Assembly: GCA_046537875.1 (NCBI GenBank) | Contig: JBKHJZ010000001.1 | Span: forward strand, 17,012-81,011 | DNA: 64,000 nucleotides | Direction: 5' to 3' | Source: JBKHJZ01 sp046537875 | GTDB taxonomy: Bacteria > Actinomycetota > Acidimicrobiia > Acidimicrobiales > VFJN01 | In this document: positions 24,783 through 32,426 of the stretch, piece after piece | Layout: each line of letters begins with the position of its first letter | Position numbering within the stretch: the first letter of the stretch is position 1 | Notes under the pieces: generated by a model | The model's input: the letters and a program-made list of their open reading frames with translations, nothing else | Databases searched by the model: none | Told to the model about the DNA's origin: nothing | Translations under genes and position numbers: made by a program

Positions 24783-25769
24783 GTGCGCGCCGCCGTCTGC
24801 CCCGAGCTCGGTCCGCCCGAGGTCGTGCGCATCGAGGACCTGCCGTCGCCCGAGGTCGGCGACGGGCAGGTGCGGGTCGGCGTCGAGGTCGCCGCCCTGA
24901 ACTTCCCGGACGTGCTCCTCGTCGCCGGGACGTACCAGATCCCGGCGGACCCGCCCTTCGTGCCGGGCAGCGAGCTGGCCGGCACCGTCCTCGAGGTCGG
25001 GGCCGGCGTCGGCCACGTCGCGGTCGGTGACCCGGTCGTCGGCACGGGGCTGGTCGGCGCCTTCGCCGAGGAGGTCGTGCTGGCTGCCCATGCCGTGCAG
25101 CGCCGGCCGCCGGGCGTCGACGCCGACGTCGGCGCCGCGTCGGGCGTCACCTACCGGACGGCGTGCCACGTCCTGCGCTCGGTCGCCCGCCTGGCCCCCG
25201 GCGACCAGCTGGTGGTGCTCGGCGCGGGTGGCGGCGTCGGCTCCGCGGCCGTGCAGCTGGGGGCCCAGATGGGCGCCACGGTCACGGCCGTGGCCTCGTC
25301 GCCGGCGAAGCTCGACGTGGCGCGGCACCTCGGGGCGACGCACCTGGTCGAGCACCGCACGGTCGACCTCCGCCGGGCGCTGCGCGACCTGTTGCCCGAC
25401 GGTGCCGATGTCGTGGTCGATCCGGTGGGCGGGGCCCTGTCGGAGCCGGCGCTGCGCTCGCTGCGCTGGGGCGGCCGGTTCGTGACGGTCGGGTTCGCCT
25501 CCGGGGAGATCCCCCGCATCCCGCTGAACCTCGTGCTGCTCAAGGGCGTCCAGGTTCTCGGGTTCCAGTTCGTCGATTTCGCCACCCACGCGCCCGACGA
25601 CCTCGCCCGCAACGAGGCGGAGCTGGCCGAGCTGCTCGCCTCCGGCGCGGTCCGTCCCCACATCGGGGCGACCTACCCGCTCGAGCGCACCGCCGAGGCG
25701 CTCCGCCTCGTGGCCGACGGGCAGGCGGTCGGCAAGGTCCTGATCCGGGTCGCGGAGGGGGAGCGATGA
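24783..25769 (+). CDS. NADPH:quinone oxidoreductase / zinc-free MDR family
   Basis: A 328-residue medium-chain dehydrogenase/reductase of the quinone-oxidoreductase/crotonyl-CoA-reductase-like type. It has the ALNFPDVLLVAG segment (about 39-50), the cofactor fold VLGAGGGVGSAAVQLGA (about 147-163) and no cysteine set for structural zinc. It likely reduces an enone or enoyl-CoA double bond with NADPH. The GTG start lies one base after the remnant's stop, and the gene overlaps the SDR after it (ATGA), so it is part of the operon. The exact substrate is unknown. Confidence 0.9.
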   Translation: MRAAVCPELGPPEVVRIEDLPSPEVGDGQVRVGVEVAALNFPDVLLVAGTYQIPADPPFVPGSELAGTVLEVGAGVGHVAVGDPVVGTGLVGAFAEEVVLAAHAVQRRPPGVDADVGAASGVTYRTACHVLRSVARLAPGDQLVVLGAGGGVGSAAVQLGAQMGATVTAVASSPAKLDVARHLGATHLVEHRTVDLRRALRDLLPDGADVVVDPVGGALSEPALRSLRWGGRFVTVGFASGEIPRIPLNLVLLKGVQVLGFQFVDFATHAPDDLARNEAELAELLASGAVRPHIGATYPLERTAEALRLVADGQAVGKVLIRVAEGER

Positions 25770-26536
25770 CCAGCCCGGCCGAGCGGTTCGACCTCACGGG
25801 GAAGGTGGCGGTCGTCACGGGCGGCAGCCGCGGCATCGGCCGGGCGGTGGCCGAGGGGCTGGCCGCCGCCGGGGCCGACGTCGTCGTCGCCAGCCGGAAG
25901 CTCGACGCATGCGAGCGGGCCGCCGCCGAGATCGCGGCGACCACCGGTCGCCGCGCCGTCCCGGTCGCCTTCCACGCCGGGCGCTGGGAGGACTGCGACC
26001 GCCTCGCCGAGGCGGTGTACGCCGAGCTCGGGCGGTGCGACGTGCTGGTGAACAACGCCGGGATGTCGCCGCCCTACGAGAGCCTCGCCGACGTGACGCC
26101 GGAGCTGTACGACAAGGTCCACGCCGTGAACGCCCGGGGCCCGTTCCGGCTCGGCGTGCTGCTCGGCGCGCGGATGGCCGAGGCCGACGGCGGCTCGATC
26201 ATCAACGTCAGCACCGCCGGGTCGCTGCGGCCCGGCGTCGGCGAGCTGCCCTACGCCATGGCCAAGGCCGGGCTCAACGCCCTCACGCTCGGCCTGGCGG
26301 GTGCGTGGGCGCCGAAGGTGCGGGCCAACCTCGTGCTGCCCGGCGCCTTCGACACCGACATCACCGACGCCTGGGGCCCGGACGTGAAGCGCCGGGCCGG
26401 CGCCATGAACCCGATGGGCCGCATCGGGCAGCCGGGGGACATGGTGGGCGTGTGCCTGTTCCTGGCCAGCGATGCGTCGGCCTACGTCAACGGCGCGCAG
26501 ATCCTCGTCGACGGTGGCCTGTACCGGACGCTGTGA
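25766..26536 (+). CDS. SDR-family oxidoreductase
   Basis: A 256-residue classical SDR with TGGSRGIG (18-25), NNAG near 96 and YAMAK as the catalytic Tyr-x-x-x-Lys near 161-165. It probably oxidises a 3-hydroxyacyl-CoA or another secondary alcohol with NAD(P). It overlaps the upstream quinone oxidoreductase by four bases and stands 22 bases before the DapB-like gene, so it belongs to the operon that also holds the kinase/ACAD11 pair; the P. putida levulinate operon likewise includes an SDR (LvaD). Confidence 0.9.
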   Translation: MTSPAERFDLTGKVAVVTGGSRGIGRAVAEGLAAAGADVVVASRKLDACERAAAEIAATTGRRAVPVAFHAGRWEDCDRLAEAVYAELGRCDVLVNNAGMSPPYESLADVTPELYDKVHAVNARGPFRLGVLLGARMAEADGGSIINVSTAGSLRPGVGELPYAMAKAGLNALTLGLAGAWAPKVRANLVLPGAFDTDITDAWGPDVKRRAGAMNPMGRIGQPGDMVGVCLFLASDASAYVNGAQILVDGGLYRTL

Positions 26537-26558
26537 CCGACCGCGAACGGAGGGGGAC

Positions 26559-27602
26559 ATGAACGCACCGGCACCGATCCGGGTCGTCCAGTGGGCGACC
26601 GGCAACATCGGGACCCGCTCGCTCCGGGCGGTGATCGAGCACCCGCGCCTCGAGCTGGTCGGCGTGTGGGTGCACAGCCCGGGCAAGGTCGGCCGGGACG
26701 CCGCCGAGCTGTGCGGGCTCGACGCGCCCACCGGCGTGCCGGCCGCCTCCGACATCGACGAGATCGTCGCCCTCGACGCCGATGTCGTCCTCTACATGCC
26801 CCAGGGCTGCGACGTCGACGCCGTCGCCAGGTTGCTCGCGTCGGGCAAGGACGTCGTCACCACCCGCGGGGAGTTCCACCGCCCGGACAGCCTCGATCCC
26901 GACGTGCGGGCGCGCATCGACGCCGCGTGCGAGGCCGGGGGCAGCTCGATCCACAGCACCGGCAGCAGCCCCGGCTTCATCACCGAGGCGGTGCCGATCG
27001 TGCTCACGTCGCTGTCGCGCCGGCTCGACCGGCTCACGATCGAGGAGTACGCCGACATGTCGAGGCGGCCGTCGCCGCAGCTGATGTTCGACGTCATGGG
27101 CTTCGGGAAGCCGCCGGCCGAGCTGAAGCCGGGGCGTGCCCAGCACCTCCTCCACGCGTTCGGGCCGTCGCTCCAGGCGACCACGGAGGCGCTCGGGCTG
27201 TCGCTCGACGGCTTCGACGCCACCGAGCAGGTCGCCACCGCGAACTCGGACGTCGACGTGGCCGCCGGCACCATCCGGGCGGGCACGGTGGGTGGCATGC
27301 GCACCGTGATCACCGGGCTGCGGGGCGGCGAGGAGCTCATCCGGTTCGTCGCCACGTGGTGGTGCACGGACGACCTGGATACCGACTGGGACGTGCTGCC
27401 GACTGGCTGGCGCGTCCGGGTCGCGGGCGACGTCCCGATGGACGTCCGGCTCGTGTTCGACGTTCCCGTCGAGCGCATGGCCGAGCACTCGCCCGGCTTC
27501 ACCGCGCACCGGGCCGTGAACGCCGTGCCGGTCGTGCATGCCGCTCCGCCCGGCATCCGCACGACCGCCGACCTGCCCCAGATCATCGCCCAGCTCGGCT
27601 GA
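26559..27602 (+). CDS. DapB-like NAD(P)-binding oxidoreductase
   Basis: A 347-residue protein with the N-terminal Rossmann fold VVQWATGNIGTRSL (9-22) of the dihydrodipicolinate-reductase/2,4-diaminopentanoate-dehydrogenase group, followed by a conserved STGSSPGFI region (about 131-139). Members reduce or oxidise imines or ketones, but most are uncharacterised. An AGGGGG ribosome site is four bases before ATG 26559. It closes the long plus-strand operon and has a paralogue of the same layout facing it at 27995-29047. The substrate is unknown. Confidence 0.8.
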   Translation: MNAPAPIRVVQWATGNIGTRSLRAVIEHPRLELVGVWVHSPGKVGRDAAELCGLDAPTGVPAASDIDEIVALDADVVLYMPQGCDVDAVARLLASGKDVVTTRGEFHRPDSLDPDVRARIDAACEAGGSSIHSTGSSPGFITEAVPIVLTSLSRRLDRLTIEEYADMSRRPSPQLMFDVMGFGKPPAELKPGRAQHLLHAFGPSLQATTEALGLSLDGFDATEQVATANSDVDVAAGTIRAGTVGGMRTVITGLRGGEELIRFVATWWCTDDLDTDWDVLPTGWRVRVAGDVPMDVRLVFDVPVERMAEHSPGFTAHRAVNAVPVVHAAPPGIRTTADLPQIIAQLG

Positions 27603-27657
27603 GAGGCCGAGCGGTCACGGGGCTCGGCCCGGCCGGCAGCGACCCGACGTCCGGCGG

Positions 27658-27858
27658 CTACTTCGGCAGGCGCAGCGACATGAACAGGATGTGCTCGCGC
27701 TCGTACTCGTCGGCCATCTCCGGGTGCTTCTCCCGGAGGTGGGCGAAGGCGGTGTCGACGAGCTCGTCCTCGGTGTCGCCGGTCAGCGTGTCCCCGCACG
27801 GGCACCGGAGCACGTGGTGGTACTGGCGCGTCGACCTGGTGTCGTCGCTCCCGCTCAT
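27658..27858 (-). CDS. DUF1059-like small metal-binding protein
   Basis: A 66-residue protein whose centre reads RCPCGDTLTGDTEDELVD, then a helix with AHLREKHPEM. This CPCG...H pattern is that of the DUF1059 family of predicted small metal-binding proteins; function unknown. The start ATG 27858 is preferred to GTG 27867, which would add three residues. It lies on the minus strand between two DapB-like genes. A GC-rich hairpin at 27930-27957 lies upstream. Confidence 0.7.
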   Translation of the reverse strand: MSGSDDTRSTRQYHHVLRCPCGDTLTGDTEDELVDTAFAHLREKHPEMADEYEREHILFMSLRLPK

Positions 27859-27929
27859 GGCCAGCACCGTAGCGGCCCCACCCGAGGCGCCTTCCGGTGC
27901 GCCGCCGGCGGACGACCCACACCCCTGCC

Positions 27930-27957
27930 CCGCGGCCGACGCGGCGGCGCGCCGCGG
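27930..27957. terminator. GC-rich hairpin, possible terminator
   Basis: Perfect arms CCGCGGC (27930-27936) and GCCGCGG (27951-27957) with a 14-base centre. It lies just after the minus-strand DapB-like gene that ends at 27995 and before the small gene at 27658-27858. Confidence 0.4.
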
Positions 27958-27994
27958 AGCGGTCCGGTCGGCCCCCGGTGTCCCGGATCCAGGA

Positions 27995-29047
27995 TCAGCA
28001 CGTCGTCGGCACGTAGCCCCTCGGGAGCGGCAACGGCAGGTCGTTGTAGGTCGCGATGCCCGGTGGCGCCGCGACCACGGCCGGGACGGCGTTCACCGCA
28101 GGGAGCGCCGTCATGATCATGCCGAGGACCATGAAGTCGGCGAACGTCGTCGCCTCGAAGTCCGGTGGCGGCAGGTACTCGACCCGGGTCCGCACGGTGG
28201 GCCGGCCATCGATGGTGATGGTGTGGCCCTCGTCGATGGCCCAGTCGGGCTCGAGCGTCTGGCCCTTCTTCCAGCGCACGTTGAGCTCGACCACGGTGCG
28301 CCCGCCGACCCGTCCCTGCCAGCTCGCGGCCACGCCGGCGACGTGCCCGGCGGGGATGGTCCAGGAGTCCATGACCACGTCCTCGGTGGTCCGGGCGTAC
28401 TCCGGTTCGCAGACGATCTCGTCCAGCTCCACGCCGACGGCGTCGGCCACCATCGCCACCGCCTCTCCGAACACCGCCGTCCCCGCCGCAGCCATGGGCT
28501 CGAGGCCCGGGTCGTCGATCGGCCGGCCGAAGCCGCAGGGCCGTTCCGTCTCCGGTGAGTCGTACAGCGTGGTGTCGGACGCCTCGTCGACGACGACCTT
28601 GTCGATGCGGTCGCAGATGCCGGCGAGCATGATCGCGAGCGAGTCGATCCAGCCGGGGCTGATGCCGGTGCCGAAGATCGTGGCGCCGCCCCGCTCGCAC
28701 GCCGTGGCGATCCGGTCCCGATCCGCGCCGAGCCGGTTCCCGTTGACGAACGCGGCGGTGCTGACCACGTTCACGCCGGCCTCGAGGATGCGGACGACCT
28801 CCCCGGTGTCGGGCCACATCGGCGTGTAGACGACGCAGTCCGGCTCGAGGGCGAGCAGGGCGTCGACGTCGTCGGTCGCCGCCACGCCGACCGGTCCGAT
28901 CCCGCACAGCTCGCCGACGTCACGTCCCACCTTGCCGGCCGACCAGGCGTAGCACCCCACCAGCTTCAGGTCGGGGCGTCCGACCACGGCGCGCACCGCG
29001 CGCCTGCCCACGTTGCCGGTGGTCCACTGCACCACCCGGATCGCCAT
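27995..29047 (-). CDS. DapB-like NAD(P)-binding oxidoreductase (paralogue)
   Basis: A 350-residue paralogue of 26559-27602: both begin IRVVQWxTGNxGxR, share SPGKVGRD/SAGKVGRD, GTGISPGW/STGSSPGF and a VNAVPxVxAAPPGI tail. It should catalyse a related NAD(P)-dependent reaction. ATG 29047 is chosen since GGAGAGGGG lies seven bases upstream; ATG 29053 is close and possible. The duplicate genes converge on the DUF1059 gene. Related pairs in the family act on different stereoisomers or substrates, but nothing here shows which. Confidence 0.8.
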   Translation of the reverse strand: MAIRVVQWTTGNVGRRAVRAVVGRPDLKLVGCYAWSAGKVGRDVGELCGIGPVGVAATDDVDALLALEPDCVVYTPMWPDTGEVVRILEAGVNVVSTAAFVNGNRLGADRDRIATACERGGATIFGTGISPGWIDSLAIMLAGICDRIDKVVVDEASDTTLYDSPETERPCGFGRPIDDPGLEPMAAAGTAVFGEAVAMVADAVGVELDEIVCEPEYARTTEDVVMDSWTIPAGHVAGVAASWQGRVGGRTVVELNVRWKKGQTLEPDWAIDEGHTITIDGRPTVRTRVEYLPPPDFEATTFADFMVLGMIMTALPAVNAVPAVVAAPPGIATYNDLPLPLPRGYVPTTC

Positions 29048-29112
29048 GACCATCCCCCTCTCCTCCGGCGCCTCGCACCCCGGATGCTGTGCGCTTGCTT
29101 AGCAGCCGTCGG

Positions 29113-30306
29113 TCAGCGGGGCAGCCCCAGGACCCGCTCGGCGATGATGTTGCGCTGGATCTGCGAGGTCCCCCCGGCGATGGTCCCGGCGAAGCTGCGC
29201 AGGTAGCGGTCGAACCAGCCCTCGCCGTGGGCCTCGCTGTCGAGGTGGTACGGGGGGATGGTGCGCTCGGTGTGGTCGAGGGCGTCGGGGCCGAGAGCCT
29301 CGAGCACCTGCAGCGTCGCGCGCTGGACGGCCTCCGAGCCGAACAGCTTCAGGATCGACTGCTCGGTGGCCACCATGCCCTTGCGGGCCTTGGCCAGCGT
29401 GCGGAAGCCGAGCAGGCGGATCGCCTCGGCGTCGACCACGAGCGAGCCGAACCAGTCGAGGACGGCGGCGTCGTCGGCCAGGCCGCGGTCGGCGAGCGCC
29501 CGCCCGCCGGTCCGCACCAGGTCGTCGAGCGTGTCGCTGTAGTTGAGCCACAGCATCGCCCGCTCGTGCCCGAGCGACCCGGTGGCCACGGTCCAACCCT
29601 CGTGGAGGCCACCGACGAGGTTCTCGGCCGGCACCTCCACGTCGTCGAAGAACACCTCGTTGAAATCGGTGTCGTCCGGGCTGATGAGCGAGCCGAACGG
29701 CCGGCGCGTCACGCCCGGCGTGTCGGTGGGGATCAGCAGGCAGCTGATGCCCCTGTGCTTGGGCGCGTCCGGGTCGGTGCGCACGAAGGCGAGGATGACG
29801 TCGGCGTGGTGCGCGCCGGAGGTCCACACCTTCTGGCCGTTGACGACGAAGCGGTCGCCGTCGAGCTCGGCCCGGGTGCGCAGGCCGGCGAGGTCGGAGC
29901 CGGCGTCGGGTTCGCTCATGCCGAGGGCGCCGGTGATCTCGGCGCGCAGGATCCGCTTCGCCCAGCGCTGCTTCTGCTCCCCGGTGCCGAAGGCGAGGAT
30001 CGACGGAGCGATGATGGCGAGGCCCTGGGGGTTGAAGCTGGGGTAGATGTGGCGCCGGTGCAGCTCCTGCTGGTGCACGAACTGCTCGAGCACAGAGGCG
30101 TTGCGGCCGCCGTACTCCGGCGGGTTGCCGGGCACGAGCCAGCCGGCGTCGAACATCGTGCGCTGCCAGCGACGGGCCCACCCGGGGATGTGTGCGCTCG
30201 AGGTCGCCCGCTCGGTGGTCTCGGCCGGGTGGGGGGCGTTGGCCTCCAACCACTCGACGAACTCGGCGCGGAACGCCTCGGTCTGGTCGTCGAACCGGAG
30301 CCTCAT
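29113..30306 (-). CDS. Acyl-CoA dehydrogenase, partner A
   Basis: A 397-residue acyl-CoA dehydrogenase with LGMSEPDAGSDLAGL (about 122-136), VVNGQKVWTSGAHHAD (about 149-164) and the C-terminal GGTSQIQRNIIAERVLG end. ATG 30306 starts inside the end of the ACAD gene before it (30303-31379), an overlap of four bases. This is the third A/B pair of its kind in the window and probably forms a heteromer with that protein. The pair is transcribed away from the TauD dioxygenase at 31538. Confidence 0.92.
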   Translation of the reverse strand: MRLRFDDQTEAFRAEFVEWLEANAPHPAETTERATSSAHIPGWARRWQRTMFDAGWLVPGNPPEYGGRNASVLEQFVHQQELHRRHIYPSFNPQGLAIIAPSILAFGTGEQKQRWAKRILRAEITGALGMSEPDAGSDLAGLRTRAELDGDRFVVNGQKVWTSGAHHADVILAFVRTDPDAPKHRGISCLLIPTDTPGVTRRPFGSLISPDDTDFNEVFFDDVEVPAENLVGGLHEGWTVATGSLGHERAMLWLNYSDTLDDLVRTGGRALADRGLADDAAVLDWFGSLVVDAEAIRLLGFRTLAKARKGMVATEQSILKLFGSEAVQRATLQVLEALGPDALDHTERTIPPYHLDSEAHGEGWFDRYLRSFAGTIAGGTSQIQRNIIAERVLGLPR

Positions 30307-31379
30307 CGGGCCAGGACCTCCTTCGCCACACGCGCCCGGTGCTCCGCCGAGGTGCCGAGCAGCAGCTCGCCCACCTTCGCCCGGCGCACGAACAGGTGCA
30401 GGTCGTTCTCCCAGGTGAAACCCAGGCCGCCGAAGAACTGGATGCCGTGCTGGACGGCGACGCGCTGGGCGTCGCCGGCCGCGGCCTTGGCCATGGAGGC
30501 GGCGAGGTGCCGGCGGTCGTCGGCCTCGTCGATGGCGAGCCCGGCGAACTGGCACACGGCCCGGGCCCGCTCGATGGCGATGTGCACGTCGGCCGCCATG
30601 TGCTTCAGCGCCTGGAACGAGCCGATCGGGACGCCGAACTGCCTTCGCTCCCGGATGTGGCCGAGGGCGAGGTCGAACGACCGCTGCGAGGCGCCGACCA
30701 TCGTGGCGGCCAGCCCGGCGGTGGCGGTCGCCCGGGCGGTGGCCACGCCCTCGTCGCCACCGGCGAGCAGGGCCCGGCCGGCGTCGACCGGCACCCCGTC
30801 GAGCGTCACCTCGGCCACGTGGAGGGCCGCGTCGAAGGTGGTCTGCCGGGTGGCGGTCACGTCGGCTGCGGCGACCACGAAGGCCGCCGTGCCGTCGCCG
30901 GTGCGGGCGACCACGGCGAGCTCGTCGGCCCGGTCACCGTCGACGACGTTGCGGGCCGTCCCGCTGAGGCGCCACGACGCACCGTCGCGGCTGGCGGTGA
31001 CGTCGCCGTCGAAGGCCGCCGCGCCGGTGCCGCCGGACAGGACCGGTCCGAGCAGCGACGCCCGTTGGTCGTCGTCACCGCACCAGCGAACGAGCGGCGC
31101 GTACTGGCTGGTGGTGGCGAGGAACGGGGTGGGGTCGGCGACCCGTCCCAGCTCCTCGAGCACGAGCACGAGCTCGACCGTGCCGAGGCCCATGCCGCCC
31201 AGCGCGCCGGGGACGACCAGGCTCGGCCAGTCGAGGCCGACGTAGGTCTTCCACAGCGAGCCGCCGTCGCTGGTGCCGGCGATGACGGCCCGCACGAGGG
31301 CCGTGGGGCACTCCCGTTCGGCGACCTCGCGCACGACCTGCTGGAGCGCCAGCTGGTCGTCGGTGAGCTCGAAGTCCAC
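30303..31379 (-). CDS. Acyl-CoA dehydrogenase-like protein, partner B
   Basis: A 358-residue ACAD, first gene of the pair. Its C-terminal domain is clear (RRQFGVPIGSFQALKHMAAD near 247-266, GIQFFGGLGFTWENDLHLF near 318), while the middle domain is diverged and lacks SEPxAGSD, as in the partner-B proteins at 7443 and 19961. The GTG start at 31379 follows GAAGGGG. A six-base dyad at 31421-31436 lies in its upstream region, shared with the divergent TauD gene. Confidence 0.9.
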   Translation of the reverse strand: MDFELTDDQLALQQVVREVAERECPTALVRAVIAGTSDGGSLWKTYVGLDWPSLVVPGALGGMGLGTVELVLVLEELGRVADPTPFLATTSQYAPLVRWCGDDDQRASLLGPVLSGGTGAAAFDGDVTASRDGASWRLSGTARNVVDGDRADELAVVARTGDGTAAFVVAAADVTATRQTTFDAALHVAEVTLDGVPVDAGRALLAGGDEGVATARATATAGLAATMVGASQRSFDLALGHIRERRQFGVPIGSFQALKHMAADVHIAIERARAVCQFAGLAIDEADDRRHLAASMAKAAAGDAQRVAVQHGIQFFGGLGFTWENDLHLFVRRAKVGELLLGTSAEHRARVAKEVLAR

Positions 31380-31420
31380 GCGCTACCCCTTCGATCGATG
31401 TGGCTGACGGGACGACGGAG

Positions 31421-31436
31421 GTGAGCGTCAGCTCAC
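31421..31436. promoter_or_regulatory. Dyad between the ACAD pair and TauD genes
   Basis: GTGAGC-GTCA-GCTCAC, perfect six-base arms. It lies 41 bases upstream of the ACAD start and about 100 bases upstream of the TauD start, in a divergent gap. It is a possible operator; no second copy was seen. Confidence 0.4.
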
Positions 31437-31471
31437 AGATGGCGGCATCGGCGACGGAAACGATGTTCGCG

Positions 31472-31498
31472 TCGACCGAGACTGTCATGCTCTATCAT
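31472..31498 (+). promoter_or_regulatory. Candidate promoter of the TauD gene
   Basis: A good -10, TATCAT, lies at 31493-31498. A weak -35 (TCGACC, 31472-31477) is 15 bases upstream. The predicted start near 31505 leaves a leader of about 33 bases before ATG 31538. Confidence 0.35.
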
Positions 31499-31537
31499 GG
31501 CACCGACGACGGACCGCTCGCACCCGAGGAGCACGCC

Positions 31538-32398
31538 ATGGCCTCCAGTCCGCCCGGCACGGCCCGTGGCTCCCTGACGGTGATCCCGGCGTCCGGCTCC
31601 GTCGGCGCCGAGATCGGCGGCGTCGACCTGAGCCGGGACCTCGACGACGACGTGGTGGCCGAGATCCGGCGCATCTGGCTCGCTCACGGGGTCGTGTTCT
31701 TCCGCGGCCAGGACCTGAGCCCGGAGCGGTTCCTGGCCTTCGCCCGGCGCATCGGCGAGCCGGCGGAGTACCCCTTCGTGCCCGGCATCGACGGCCACCC
31801 CGAGATCATCGCCGTCATCAAGCTGCCGCACGAGACCGTGAACTTCGGCGGCATCTGGCACTCCGACACCACCTACCTCCAGCAGCCGCCCATGGCCACC
31901 ATGCTGCTCGCGCGGGAGGTTCCGCCCGCGGGCGGCGACACCCTGTACGCCGACCAGTACGCCGCCTACGAGGCGCTCTCGCCGGCCATGCGCGAGCTGC
32001 TCGATCCGTTGCGGGCGGTGAACAGCTCGGCTCTGGCGGACGTGAGCAAGACCCGGGAGGACCGCCGGCGCGACGCCGGCACCGACGCCGACGACCGGGT
32101 CTACGAGGCCGTGCACCCGGTGGTGCGGACCCACCCGGAGACCGGCCGCAGGGCGCTGTACGTGAACGTCGCCCACACGGTCCGTTTCGAGGGCATGACC
32201 GAGCAGGAGAGCCGGCCGCTGCTGCAGTTCCTCTTCCAGCACCAGGTGAGGCCCGAGCTCACCTGCCGGTTCCGCTGGCAGGTCGGCTCCCTGGCGCTGT
32301 GGGACAACCGCTGCGTGCAGCACAACCCGGTGAACGACTACCACGGCCACCGCCGGGTCATGCACCGCATCACCCTGCAGGGCGACACGCCGCGCTGA
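31538..32398 (+). CDS. TauD/TfdA-family Fe(II)/2-oxoglutarate dioxygenase
   Basis: A 286-residue non-heme iron dioxygenase. The facial triad is visible as His108 and Asp110 in WHSDTTY and His262 in DNRCVQHNPVNDY, and the 2-oxoglutarate-binding Arg lies in the terminal MHRITL segment. Family members hydroxylate next to a sulfonate, ether or carboxylate and so release sulfite, phenols or similar; which applies is unknown. It is divergent from the ACAD pair. The ATG at 31538 agrees with family length; a plausible TATCAT -10 lies 39 bases upstream. Confidence 0.92.
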   Translation: MASSPPGTARGSLTVIPASGSVGAEIGGVDLSRDLDDDVVAEIRRIWLAHGVVFFRGQDLSPERFLAFARRIGEPAEYPFVPGIDGHPEIIAVIKLPHETVNFGGIWHSDTTYLQQPPMATMLLAREVPPAGGDTLYADQYAAYEALSPAMRELLDPLRAVNSSALADVSKTREDRRRDAGTDADDRVYEAVHPVVRTHPETGRRALYVNVAHTVRFEGMTEQESRPLLQFLFQHQVRPELTCRFRWQVGSLALWDNRCVQHNPVNDYHGHRRVMHRITLQGDTPR

Positions 32399-32426
32399 GC
32401 GGTTCCCGGCCTCCGGGGACGCACCG

